Assembly (NCBI GenBank): GCA_030625575.1
Contig: DAOUQP010000004.1
Coordinates: forward strand, 1 to 41,931
Direction: 5' to 3'
Origin: Eubacteriales bacterium
Lineage (GTDB): Bacteria > Bacillota > Clostridia > Peptostreptococcales > Acidaminobacteraceae
DNA length: 41,931 bases
Below the pieces are notes generated by a model, which saw nothing but the letters and a program-made list of their open reading frames with translations, made no database searches and was not told where the DNA came from. The position numbers and the translations under genes were made by a program. The first letter of the stretch is position 1. The number at the start of each line of letters is the position of its first letter. Below are positions 9,884-20,420 of the stretch, one piece after another.

Positions 9884-11659
9884 CTACCGCGTGCCCATAC
9901 AGTTATAAAACTTTTCAATTTCTTCTATCTCTTCTTGATTCAAATTATACATTCGATAAATGGCTTGATTCAAATTATCAAAGTTTTTCACATCAAATTT
10001 TTCATTGGCCAATAGAAGTTCATCACTATACTTTATCGGAATCTTCTTAAGAGGGGTACTATACAGTTCCAAGATATTCCCCTTTTTTTTACCAATATTA
10101 AAAAGCCAGAAATACATTAGTTTTGAATTAAGAATAGAAGCAATTACTCTTAGATCAAAAACAACAGTTTTAGGAATAATATAGTAAACATCCGCACTTG
10201 CATAAAAATCTTCTAAAGAAATCGCAAATTTATTGCAAATATTCCGATGTGGTACAACTATTTTAGGAACTTCAAAAATATTTTTTTCTCTAGGCCACTG
10301 AAGTGCATACCATTTTCTTATACCTTGAATCACTTCTCTTCTACTTTCCAAGATCGGTCTAAATTGTTCCAGATACTTATATTCTTTCGATGTTTCAGAC
10401 AACTCTACTTCATTATCAATATACAGTATGTATTTATTGCTTTTTATATTGATAGAAAAATTATCTATATCTGAATTCTTATAAAATCTCTTTAAATATT
10501 TAGAATCTGTTAAATCGTATTTACTTAATTCTTCCTCAGTTAGAACAAAAACACCTTGTCCTGTTTCAACTCGTTCCAATTGATATAAATTGATTTTTTT
10601 TTCATTTAAATAATCTGCACCAGAAACAATTCCTTGATGGATTTCAAAAAAATCACCTAGATTGAAAGTACTTTGCTTTTTAATTTTATCAATAAGGTCG
10701 TAATCTTTTTTATCAGTGTAAACTTGAATATAATTATTATCAGAATAAAGATTCATTTCTTTGATTTCAAATATCTTATCGTGGTTATGAATAATTACAT
10801 TTCTGTTATTGCATTTCATTGAAGTAATGGTTATAACGTTATGTTGCCCAAGAGCTTCTTTAAAGAGTTTCTTTTCATGAAAATTAATGATTTCTTTAAA
10901 ACTTATGTTTTCTTTAATGAACTTTCTAAGTTTATTAGCTCCATCAGCAGTAAAAAAATAATTAGTTGTAATTACACCCATAACACCATTCGGTGCTAAA
11001 AGTTCCCACCCTTTATACATAAAAAAGTAGTAATAATCCATTTTGCTTTCATAGTATTTTTTGCCGAATTTATTTTTTTTAATATCCCTAAAAAACGTTT
11101 TATTGTTTTTTTCTCCTATATACGGTGGATTCCCTAAAATAATATCAAATGTTTCTTCAATATCCGTTTCTAAAGTATTGCCGTGGTTCACATTAAGTTC
11201 TAATTCCCATGGAAATTCTTCAAACAACAACAACATTTTATTTGTATATATCAATAAAGGTTCCCACTGAAGATCGTAGGCAAAAAGATTTTTAACTATC
11301 AATTTCAATTCTTTATCGCTTTTAGGATTTATGTATTCAATATAAGCAAATAGTAAATTTCCAGTCCCAGAAGAAAGGTCAGCAACCTTCGCATCACTTA
11401 TAGACTCTTCATAATATGAAAGAGTCTTTTCCACAATTAAATTTGATATTTCATTTGGAGTATAAAAACTACCGGTCGTTAATTTTTCTTCTTTTGAAAT
11501 CACGCTTTCATTTGTAATGTCAATAAATAAATCTAAAAAGATATTTTTTGACTTCAAATTAAAATCATAATGCTTCTCGATGTAGTCTTCATACAAATCA
11601 TATGAAATATGAAATTTATCCAGCACTTGATGAATAGACTGAATAACCATTTTTTTCAT
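9884..11659 (-). CDS. Solitary N6-adenine DNA methyltransferase with C-terminal TaqI/CamA-like specificity domain
   Basis: GSFYTPNEISNLIVEKTL, motif I DLSSGTGNLL, catalytic NPPY (ILGNPPYIGEKNN), C-terminal RREVIQGIRKWYALQWPREKNIFEVPKIVVPHRN. ATG at 11659 has a good RBS (ORF track start is 11692). Confidence 0.9.
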   Translation of the reverse strand: MKKMVIQSIHQVLDKFHISYDLYEDYIEKHYDFNLKSKNIFLDLFIDITNESVISKEEKLTTGSFYTPNEISNLIVEKTLSYYEESISDAKVADLSSGTGNLLFAYIEYINPKSDKELKLIVKNLFAYDLQWEPLLIYTNKMLLLFEEFPWELELNVNHGNTLETDIEETFDIILGNPPYIGEKNNKTFFRDIKKNKFGKKYYESKMDYYYFFMYKGWELLAPNGVMGVITTNYFFTADGANKLRKFIKENISFKEIINFHEKKLFKEALGQHNVITITSMKCNNRNVIIHNHDKIFEIKEMNLYSDNNYIQVYTDKKDYDLIDKIKKQSTFNLGDFFEIHQGIVSGADYLNEKKINLYQLERVETGQGVFVLTEEELSKYDLTDSKYLKRFYKNSDIDNFSINIKSNKYILYIDNEVELSETSKEYKYLEQFRPILESRREVIQGIRKWYALQWPREKNIFEVPKIVVPHRNICNKFAISLEDFYASADVYYIIPKTVVFDLRVIASILNSKLMYFWLFNIGKKKGNILELYSTPLKKIPIKYSDELLLANEKFDVKNFDNLNQAIYRMYNLNQEEIEEIEKFYNCMGTR

Positions 11660-11695
11660 GAATACCTCCAAAAAAAGTTTGGCAAAAGCCAAACT

Positions 11696-12103
11696 CTATT
11701 TTTTTAATGAATAACGGTCTTCCTTAATTTTTGTCACTCCAGGAATTGTTTGAATAATTTCATCGACAACTAAATCGACGTCTTTAATTCGAACATCAAT
11801 CCCTTTCTTTTTCAAATACTTCATTATTGTTATTAATCTAATATAATAATGATTAGGATGTTTAAAAAAAGGATGTTTTAAAATCATTTTTTTTATTTCA
11901 TCTCTATCAATCACATTGTTTTTTTCAATTTTGTCTTCGACACCATTAACCAAGTCATTTATCTTTGTCGAAGGGTCCTCATTATTCTCTATAATATTTT
12001 TAATGTCATCAATAATACTTTCAACTGTTATATCACTGCTTTCCAGTGATTTATATACAGTTTTACTGTTTTTTATCTTTGACTTACCCGAAGGTAATTC
12101 CAT
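11696..12103 (-). CDS. Uncharacterised protein in the methyltransferase operon
   Basis: Tightly spaced ORF; start at 12103 (MELPSGKSK...) preceded by AGAGGAG; ORF track extends to 12127. Confidence 0.7.
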   Translation of the reverse strand: MELPSGKSKIKNSKTVYKSLESSDITVESIIDDIKNIIENNEDPSTKINDLVNGVEDKIEKNNVIDRDEIKKMILKHPFFKHPNHYYIRLITIMKYLKKKGIDVRIKDVDLVVDEIIQTIPGVTKIKEDRYSLKK

Positions 12104-12164
12104 TTTCAAGCTCCTCTCAAATACCAAGTAGATCTATACTGATTTTACTATTAAATTACAATTA

Positions 12165-13064
12165 TTACAACAGGTCATCAATTGTTATAATCTTATCTGA
12201 CAAATGAACCAAAGAATCTCCAAAAATTTTATTTATAAGTTCTTTCCCCTCATTGAGAGCGTCTATACCTCTAAAATCAATTTCCAACTTGTTTTTCAAA
12301 TCGACAATCTCTCCTAATGTCAATTTATCTTCAACTATTTGATAAATCCCCTCTTCTAGAGCTAATATCATGATCTTTTCGGAATTTCTGAGTACTTCAT
12401 CAACCTTTATTCTATCTTTGACAGCATAAACCGCCTCATGAATATCATAACTTTCTTCTTCACTTTCAATACCGATAGTATCATCTATTATATTAGAAAA
12501 AATATAAAGTAATATTGAATTATTTCTGATAAATTCATTAATCTCCAAATATCCAATTGAATTTTTAGCTTCAGCAAATTTACTCATAATTCCCTTTAGC
12601 AAATATTCTTTGAAACTTCCATCAAATATTGTCATTTCGTCAACAAAATAGTAATTATTATTATAAGGATATATCCTTGCAAAAATAATTCCTGTTTCAT
12701 CAAGAAGTTCGATATTCCCTATTACATAATCTGTTTTGTCAAAGAGATCTTTTAGAATAAAGTTGTTCTCGGTTTTTACTACAGTAAAAAAAGAAATTTT
12801 TGAATTTCTAAAAGATTTATATAAATTTTCATCAACATGACTGTTTTCCTTATATAAATCAATCAATTCATATTTATCTTGAAAACGATAATCATGAATA
12901 ATCCAATCATTAAAACCCTTATCCCCATGCGCCTCAGAAATTTGTTTATCAGAAACGTATTTTTTATAAGCTTTTTCCATATTTTCTTTGAGTGACTCTT
13001 CAGATAAAAAATTAAGTAATTTAACTTTTAACTGTAAAATCTCATCAATTATTTTCGTTGCCAT
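12165..13064 (-). CDS. Uncharacterised protein, first gene of the methyltransferase operon; central part resembles a region found in some SEC-C/YecA-like proteins
   Basis: FNDWIIHDYRFQDKYELIDLY...SKISFFTV...IIFARIYPYNNNYYFVDEM; start at 13064 (MATKIID) after GAGGTGG; ORF track start 13073. Confidence 0.65.
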   Translation of the reverse strand: MATKIIDEILQLKVKLLNFLSEESLKENMEKAYKKYVSDKQISEAHGDKGFNDWIIHDYRFQDKYELIDLYKENSHVDENLYKSFRNSKISFFTVVKTENNFILKDLFDKTDYVIGNIELLDETGIIFARIYPYNNNYYFVDEMTIFDGSFKEYLLKGIMSKFAEAKNSIGYLEINEFIRNNSILLYIFSNIIDDTIGIESEEESYDIHEAVYAVKDRIKVDEVLRNSEKIMILALEEGIYQIVEDKLTLGEIVDLKNKLEIDFRGIDALNEGKELINKIFGDSLVHLSDKIITIDDLL

Positions 13065-13135
13065 CGTAACCACCTCATATATTATTGTATAATAATAACT
13101 GAATAGAATAAATAACGCAATAGGAGGAATAAAAA

Positions 13136-14332
13136 ATGACAGAAAAATTGTTCATTAACAATTCATATATTACAGAATTTACTGCTGATATCATAAATGT
13201 TATTGAAGATGATTCAAAATTTATGATTGAACTGGATAAAACATGCTTTTATCCCGAAAGTGGTGGGCAACCAAGCGACATAGGTTTTATCGACAATTGC
13301 AGTATTTTTGATGTCCAATATAAAGATGAAAAAATCTATCATTATTCAAAAGAAAAACCTGAAAGTACTCTTGATGTTCAATGCCGAATCAACTGGGATT
13401 CAAGGTTTGATTTGATGCAACAACACTCAGGACAACATATATTATCTTCGTCATTCGAAAAATTATTTGATGCAAATACAATCGGTTTTCACTTAAGCGA
13501 AGAATCTGTCACTATTGATCTTGATAAGAAATTAGATGCTTTTGAACTAGAAAAAGCAGAAAAATTAAGCAATGAAATTGTCTTTAAGAATCTTCCTATT
13601 ATCATACATTATCCTGATGAAACTATGCTGAATCAAATGCCGCTTAGAAAACCGACTAAGGTTTTTAAGGACATTAGGATTATAGAAGTAGAAAACTTTG
13701 ATTTTTCACCATGCGGTGGAACTCATGTGAAAAACACTGGTGAAATAGGACTTATTAAGATTAAAAAGTTTGAAAATCATAAAGATGGAATCAGGCTGGA
13801 ATTTACATGTGGCATGCGAGCATTAAAAGATTACCAATTAAAAAACAACTTGGTTAATAAAATAGCTGTCGATATGTCTGTAAGTTCTGATGAAGTTGAA
13901 AATAGCTATGAAAAGCTTAAAGAAGATATGAACCTTTTAGTTCAGGAAATAAAAGATTTAAGACAGCAACTTATTGAATACAAAATCAACGGTCTCAAAG
14001 AAAATGCTGAAATTCACAGTAATATCAAACTTATCAAATATGAATTTACAGATATAGATATGAAATCATTAAAAACGATTTCGTCTACGATCGTCAACGA
14101 ACCTGATTTTATAACTCTTTTTTCACTTGTGAATGATGATGTTAAACTACTATTTGCAAGGTCCAAAAATGTAGATGTAAATATGAAAGATATTATTAAA
14201 GAGCCATTGGAATTAATAAACGGCAGAGGTGGAGGCAGTCCATTTGCAGCCCAAGGCGGAGGAAACAAAATAAATAATGCGAGCCTAGCTTTAGAAACTG
14301 CTTATAAGCATATAAATAGCCTATTGAAATAG
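13136..14332 (+). CDS. Alanyl-tRNA editing protein (AlaX-L type, with DHHA1-like C-terminus)
   Basis: FYPESGGQPSDIGFI, QQHSGQHILSSSFEK, FSPCGGTHVKNTGEIG; C-terminal GGGSPFAAQGGG. Confidence 0.93.
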   Translation: MTEKLFINNSYITEFTADIINVIEDDSKFMIELDKTCFYPESGGQPSDIGFIDNCSIFDVQYKDEKIYHYSKEKPESTLDVQCRINWDSRFDLMQQHSGQHILSSSFEKLFDANTIGFHLSEESVTIDLDKKLDAFELEKAEKLSNEIVFKNLPIIIHYPDETMLNQMPLRKPTKVFKDIRIIEVENFDFSPCGGTHVKNTGEIGLIKIKKFENHKDGIRLEFTCGMRALKDYQLKNNLVNKIAVDMSVSSDEVENSYEKLKEDMNLLVQEIKDLRQQLIEYKINGLKENAEIHSNIKLIKYEFTDIDMKSLKTISSTIVNEPDFITLFSLVNDDVKLLFARSKNVDVNMKDIIKEPLELINGRGGGSPFAAQGGGNKINNASLALETAYKHINSLLK

Positions 14333-14341
14333 GCTATTTAT
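14317..14341. terminator. Bidirectional hairpin between the convergent alanyl-tRNA editing and MBL-fold genes
   Basis: AAATAGCCTATTGAAATAGGCTATTT, overlapping the stop codon of the + gene. Confidence 0.6.
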
Positions 14342-15218
14342 TATATTTCACTTCACCATCTATCACTTCAAATGCAATCTTGCCTTCTTCAATAAGATAT
14401 CCCAAGTGAGAACTAAGAAGCGAGTCATTCAAATAATAATTGGGGATGTTTTCTATCAATCCATATTCTTTAATCATCGCTTTATGAATATTATTTTTAT
14501 TATCAGGTGTTTCTAGATAATCCAGTATGAATTCATTTAATGATTCTAACACTTTTAAATTATTGTCGATATCTTGTTCGATGCTTTTTTTTACTCCACC
14601 ATGAGATAATACGTAATACTCAGCCTTGATCTCTTTAATCATATCAAGTGAATTGAACAACTCTTTTAAAGAATAATTATAAAGAAATTTATATTTTTCA
14701 ATTATCTTGGATTCTATCACACTATCAGCTACAAAAAAAACATCATCTGGAGTTATCAATCCAATCTGCTCTGGTGAATGCCCTTTTAAATCTATTATTT
14801 GAAATTTATTTCCTTCAATGTTTAATTCATCTTCATCAATAACAATGTCTATATTAGATGGCTTGGCTTGCAAGAACTTCGCTCTCAACACTTTTGGTGG
14901 ATAAGAGCCAAAAAGATAATGCGGTTCAGTAGATGTTGTTTCTATATAACTTTTTTCTATTCTAGACGAATAGAAATCGGCTTCTGTTCTTTTTTGAATC
15001 AAACCATTCCCGCCACAGTGATCAGCATGAGAGTGAGTGTTGACAACTGCTTTTATTTCCCAATTATTTTCTTTGATTATCTTTAAAACTTTCTTTGCAA
15101 CATCATCATTAAGACCAGTATCGATTAACACTACTTCTTTCTCATTCAATCTATAAAGACCGATAATCGATGGATTGTCAAAATAGTATGTATTGTTTTT
15201 AATCTGTATTAATTGCAT
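14334..15218 (-). CDS. MBL-fold metallo-hydrolase
   Basis: VNTHSHADHCGGNG, LKGHSPEQIGL, LSHGG; 294 aa. Confidence 0.88.
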   Translation of the reverse strand: MQLIQIKNNTYYFDNPSIIGLYRLNEKEVVLIDTGLNDDVAKKVLKIIKENNWEIKAVVNTHSHADHCGGNGLIQKRTEADFYSSRIEKSYIETTSTEPHYLFGSYPPKVLRAKFLQAKPSNIDIVIDEDELNIEGNKFQIIDLKGHSPEQIGLITPDDVFFVADSVIESKIIEKYKFLYNYSLKELFNSLDMIKEIKAEYYVLSHGGVKKSIEQDIDNNLKVLESLNEFILDYLETPDNKNNIHKAMIKEYGLIENIPNYYLNDSLLSSHLGYLIEEGKIAFEVIDGEVKYNK

Positions 15219-15247
15219 AGTTTCACCCCTTTTTTAAATTTTATCAT

Positions 15248-15285
15248 AAAAAAGCACCATCTGAAATCAGATGATGCCTTTTTTA
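15248..15285 (-). terminator. Rho-independent terminator-like hairpin
   Basis: AAAAAAGCACCATCTGAAATCAGATGATGCCTTTTTT; just downstream of gdhA. Confidence 0.7.
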
Positions 15286-15290
15286 ATATT

Positions 15291-16640
<1,350 letters not shown>

Positions 16641-16706
16641 TTAATATATTTTTATATTTAAGGAGTATATTATCACATTATTTGTACATTGTATACATTA
16701 TACTTA

Positions 16707-17654
16707 TTAATAAACTGAATTTTCTGGCATTTCTCCCTCTAGAGCTTGAATTATATTATTCGCTGCAATAATGGCCATTGCCTTTCTTGCTTCATTAGTG
16801 GCACTTCCAATATGCGGCAGCGTTATTACATTTTCTAGATTTATAAGTTCATTTGGAACAATCGGTTCATTTTCATAAACATCAAGACCAGCGCCAAACA
16901 ATTTCCCTGTTTTCAATACCCTGATTAATCCTTCTTCATCAATTACCGCTCCTCTAGATGTGTTGATAAGCACTGCGTCATCTTTCATCAATTCAAATTC
17001 TCTTTTACTGAAAAGATGATAGGTTTCTTTATTTAAAGGTGTATGTATGCTGATAAAATCGGATTCTTTCAATAAAGTGTCAAAATCAACGTATTTAGAA
17101 TTCAATTCTTTATCTTCTTTTCGAGTCCTATTATAATATATGATATTCAATCCAAATCCATTTGCTCTTTTTGCAACCGCCTGACCTATTCTTCCAAAGC
17201 CAACAATACCTAAAGTTTTTCCATATAGTTCTTTTCCCAATAAAAGCTTTGGTTTCCATTCTTTAAATTTACCATCTGAAACATACGCATCACTTTCAAC
17301 AATTCTTCTCGAAACAGCCAATAAAAGCGACAAAGCTAAATCCGCAGTTGCATTTGTTAAAACATCAGGCGTGTTGGTTAAATATATCCCCTTTTCTTTC
17401 GCATAATCGACATCGAAATTATTATAGCCTACAGAATAATCAGCAAATATTTTTACATTTTTAGATTTGTCGATAACCTCTTTATCAATCTTATTTGATA
17501 ACATAGTAAGAACAGCGTCATAATTCATGACAATATTCAAAAGCTCATCCTTTGTTAAATCTCTGCCCTTTAAATTGATATCAACTTCATATTTTTTCTT
17601 TAACAAATCAATCGCTTCTTCATCAATCATTCTTGTAACATACACTTTTTTCAT
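16707..17654 (-). CDS. D-2-hydroxyacid dehydrogenase (glyoxylate/hydroxypyruvate reductase-like)
   Basis: GIVGFGRIGQAVAKRA, NTSRGAVIDEEGL, LPHIGSAT; start likely at 17654 (MKKVYVTR). Confidence 0.92.
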   Translation of the reverse strand: MKKVYVTRMIDEEAIDLLKKKYEVDINLKGRDLTKDELLNIVMNYDAVLTMLSNKIDKEVIDKSKNVKIFADYSVGYNNFDVDYAKEKGIYLTNTPDVLTNATADLALSLLLAVSRRIVESDAYVSDGKFKEWKPKLLLGKELYGKTLGIVGFGRIGQAVAKRANGFGLNIIYYNRTRKEDKELNSKYVDFDTLLKESDFISIHTPLNKETYHLFSKREFELMKDDAVLINTSRGAVIDEEGLIRVLKTGKLFGAGLDVYENEPIVPNELINLENVITLPHIGSATNEARKAMAIIAANNIIQALEGEMPENSVY

Positions 17655-17723
17655 AAAAAAACACATCCTTTTTATAGACTTTTAAAAATATTGATGCTAA
17701 AATATCAAAGTACGGAGGTAGAT

Positions 17724-18308
17724 ATGCAATTATATATTCTTACTATAATCATCGGCTATTTCATAGGCTCAATTCCATTTTCCTATTTAGTCGGCAAAAA
17801 AACTGCACATTTAGATTTAAGAGAGCATGGTAGCGGTAACTTAGGTTCGACAAACGTTACTAGAGTTGCCGGTAAAAAAGCTGGGCTTGTTGCGTTTGTA
17901 TTGGATCTATCTAAAGGTATTCTATCATATCTCATCGGTTATTACCTATTAGGAATAACAGGAGCAGTATTGTGTGCTGGAATGACTATTATCGGCCACT
18001 GCTACTCTATTTTCATGAAATTTAGAGGCGGAAAAGGTGTTGCCACAACATATGGAATTTTACTTATGTTCAATCCTATTCTTGCTATAACATTATTTGT
18101 TATTCAGGTTTTAATTGTTAAAGTTTCAAAACTTATGTCATTAGGATCAATCATGGCAGCAATCTTCATACCTATTCTAGGTTATTTTTTCAATATGGAA
18201 ATCCAATTTATCTACTTAGGAATATTTTTAGCAATCTTTATTCCATTTAGACATAAAGATAATATTAAAAGACTTCTTTCAGGTACTGAGAACAAGTTTA
18301 AAATATAG
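17724..18308 (+). CDS. plsY: Acyl-phosphate:glycerol-3-phosphate acyltransferase PlsY
   Basis: GSIPFSYLVGK, REHGSGNLGSTNVTRVAGKKAG, FRGGKGVATTYG; RBS GGAGG before ATG at 17724. Confidence 0.95.
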   Translation: MQLYILTIIIGYFIGSIPFSYLVGKKTAHLDLREHGSGNLGSTNVTRVAGKKAGLVAFVLDLSKGILSYLIGYYLLGITGAVLCAGMTIIGHCYSIFMKFRGGKGVATTYGILLMFNPILAITLFVIQVLIVKVSKLMSLGSIMAAIFIPILGYFFNMEIQFIYLGIFLAIFIPFRHKDNIKRLLSGTENKFKI

Positions 18309-18313
18309 TTTTG

Positions 18314-18409
18314 GGAGTGGATAGGTGCTGGTGTGCCTCCTGGTCTTCAAAACCAGTGTGTGGTGTTAAGAGCGCCTCTGGTGGGTTCGATTCCCACGCA
18401 TTCCCGCCA
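18314..18409 (+). tRNA. selC: tRNA-Sec (anticodon UCA)
   Basis: GGGAGTGGATAGGTGCTGGTGTGCCTCCTGGTCTTCAAAACCAG...long variable arm (GGTGTTAAGAGCGCC)...GTGGGTTCGATTCCCAC GCATTCCCGCCA; extended D-stem, TCA anticodon, encoded CCA. Confidence 0.96.
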
Positions 18410-18418
18410 ATGCAAAAA

Positions 18419-18446
18419 AAGCGATTACTAAAAACGTAATCGCTTA
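18419..18446. terminator. Hairpin between selC and the convergent small-protein gene
   Basis: AAGCGATTAC-TAAAAAC-GTAATCGCTT followed by ATTTTTT. Confidence 0.75.
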
Positions 18447-18635
18447 TTTTTTACTCTTATGCATGAACCCATAAATTATGTAGCTTATTCCAACTATCAC
18501 AGAAATGACATACATTGTTACAGAATGTGTTTCATAATTTGATAAATAAAAATCAATTAGCGGAAATGAAATAAATAAAAATCCAGTGATAATTAAAAAT
18601 ATTTTTTGGGTTTTTCGATCACTAAGCATATCCAT
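18444..18635 (-). CDS. Small two-TM membrane protein, uncharacterised
   Basis: 63 aa with two hydrophobic segments; in line with the upstream operon; weakly supported small ORF. Confidence 0.55.
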   Translation of the reverse strand: MDMLSDRKTQKIFLIITGFLFISFPLIDFYLSNYETHSVTMYVISVIVGISYIIYGFMHKSKK

Positions 18636-18658
18636 TCCTCCTTAGAATAGTATTCCTA

Positions 18659-19528
18659 TTATGCTAATACCCTTTTTAATATATCACCTTTCATTTTTTT
18701 GCTATCTAAATCATGAAGTACTTCATGTCTTGAATTATATAAAATAACTTCAGTCGTACTACTGTTGATGGATTCTGAATATTTACCCAGTTCAATTACA
18801 GCTTTCCCCATTAATCCTACTGGATCTTCATTGCCCGATGTTAAAATAATTGGAACATTTATATTGGTTAGTTTATTTTCTTTTTCAAGCACTCTTTGCG
18901 ACACTTCAATTAATAATTCTGCAAACCCTATGGATATTGGAAATGAACAAAGAGGATCATTCCCGTATTTTTGAATTTCTTCATCCATCGAAGAGACAAA
19001 ATCATATCCTGTTTTATTACCAAAAGGCTTGTTAAAATCATTAAATACTAAGTTCAAAATCCATTGATGAGTTTTATGGTGAGATATAACTTTAGAAATT
19101 ATACCGACTAACGCTTTAGTCAACCCAATTTTTTTAGAATCGATATAAGCACTTCCTGACAATATAACTTGATCAACTTCAATCTGATCAATCAATAGCC
19201 TGGTAAAATATGTTCCTAAACTATGTCCAAAATGAATAATTTTATTACAGGAAAATTCCTCTTTTAATATCTGATGAGATTCTAAAGTGGAATCTAGAAT
19301 AACATCAATCATGCTTGGTTCCATGACTCCCAATGGTGTATTTTCCCCATGACCAAAATAATTGAACCCACTGACTGTTATGCCGTTTTTATTCAACGTC
19401 TCAATCAAGTCATCATATCTTCCAATATGATCACCCATTCCGTGTAGAATATGAAAACCTATTCCAATCGGATTATCAGGTTCAAAAATTTTTAAATTCA
19501 ATCCACTTTTTAATTTGATTTCTCTCAT
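18659..19528 (-). CDS. Alpha/beta hydrolase (monoglyceride-lipase-like)
   Basis: FHILHGMGDHIGRYDDL, HFGHSLGTYF nucleophile elbow, C-terminal NSRHEVLHD. Confidence 0.88.
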   Translation of the reverse strand: MREIKLKSGLNLKIFEPDNPIGIGFHILHGMGDHIGRYDDLIETLNKNGITVSGFNYFGHGENTPLGVMEPSMIDVILDSTLESHQILKEEFSCNKIIHFGHSLGTYFTRLLIDQIEVDQVILSGSAYIDSKKIGLTKALVGIISKVISHHKTHQWILNLVFNDFNKPFGNKTGYDFVSSMDEEIQKYGNDPLCSFPISIGFAELLIEVSQRVLEKENKLTNINVPIILTSGNEDPVGLMGKAVIELGKYSESINSSTTEVILYNSRHEVLHDLDSKKMKGDILKRVLA

Positions 19529-19529
19529 A

Positions 19530-20417
19530 TCAATTCTCCCTTATTGGTTGTTTTAATTCGGTTAAGTCAATCATAAAATTTTCATCAATTTTATTAACTT
19601 TCCACTGCTCGATTATTTCTCCTCTATTTCCATCTTCTCCCTCTATTTCAACGAATTTAACAGTAACAATATCATATTCAGTATAATTTTGCATAAAATA
19701 AATATTTCTTTGATATCCATCATGATAATAAATATAACTCTCCATCATCTCTTGAAAAACATTATATGGATATATTTGCTTTGAATATTCATTTAGTGAT
19801 TCATACGCGAGGTCGAATCTCCTGTTAAATACCATTTCAATAAAAGAAATAACTATATCAGAACTATTAATATCTCTTTTATATATTACTCTTTCATCTC
19901 TTTTCAACGGTTCCATAATATTTATTTCATGAATTTTCTCTATTACTTTTTCTCCACCAATTAAAAATTGAACTTTCATAAAATGTTTCATATCTGTTAA
20001 TGTATTAACTATTGACATTAAGTGAAGATAAAAATTATCATCATTAAAAAAATCATTATTTATAAATTTAGAATCGAAATTTATATAAATTACATCATCT
20101 ATAACTTCAAATGAATCAAGTGTGACATTTTCCGGCAAAACATTTTCAAAGAATTTTGTTTTAGGACCTTTAATTAATTCTTCAAAAATCGAACGTTCGA
20201 ATTCATCATTTTTAATATCAACCGTTCTAATTTCACTCATCAAATTATCATTATGAACAAAATAAAGTTTAGCTGTAACTTTCATATTTTCAAGCGATGG
20301 ATTTATAACATAAACGTCATTATATTTTTCGTAAGTCCATGTAAAAAAAAGTATAATATTAATTAATAAAATACCAATCAATATTGAGAAGATTATTTTA
20401 TACGCATATTTAAACAT
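19530..20417 (-). CDS. GerMN-domain membrane-anchored protein
   Basis: N-terminal TM; AKLYFVHNDN...FEELIKGPK...VTLDSFEVIDDVIYINFDSKF pattern of GerM/GerMN domains. Confidence 0.75.
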   Translation of the reverse strand: MFKYAYKIIFSILIGILLINIILFFTWTYEKYNDVYVINPSLENMKVTAKLYFVHNDNLMSEIRTVDIKNDEFERSIFEELIKGPKTKFFENVLPENVTLDSFEVIDDVIYINFDSKFINNDFFNDDNFYLHLMSIVNTLTDMKHFMKVQFLIGGEKVIEKIHEINIMEPLKRDERVIYKRDINSSDIVISFIEMVFNRRFDLAYESLNEYSKQIYPYNVFQEMMESYIYYHDGYQRNIYFMQNYTEYDIVTVKFVEIEGEDGNRGEIIEQWKVNKIDENFMIDLTELKQPIREN

Positions 20418-20420
20418 ATA

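Noticed and set aside
18410-18450. tRNA-Sec as an integrative element attachment site
   Set aside because: No duplicated tRNA 3' end and no integrase in the window; only a terminator and a small ORF follow.
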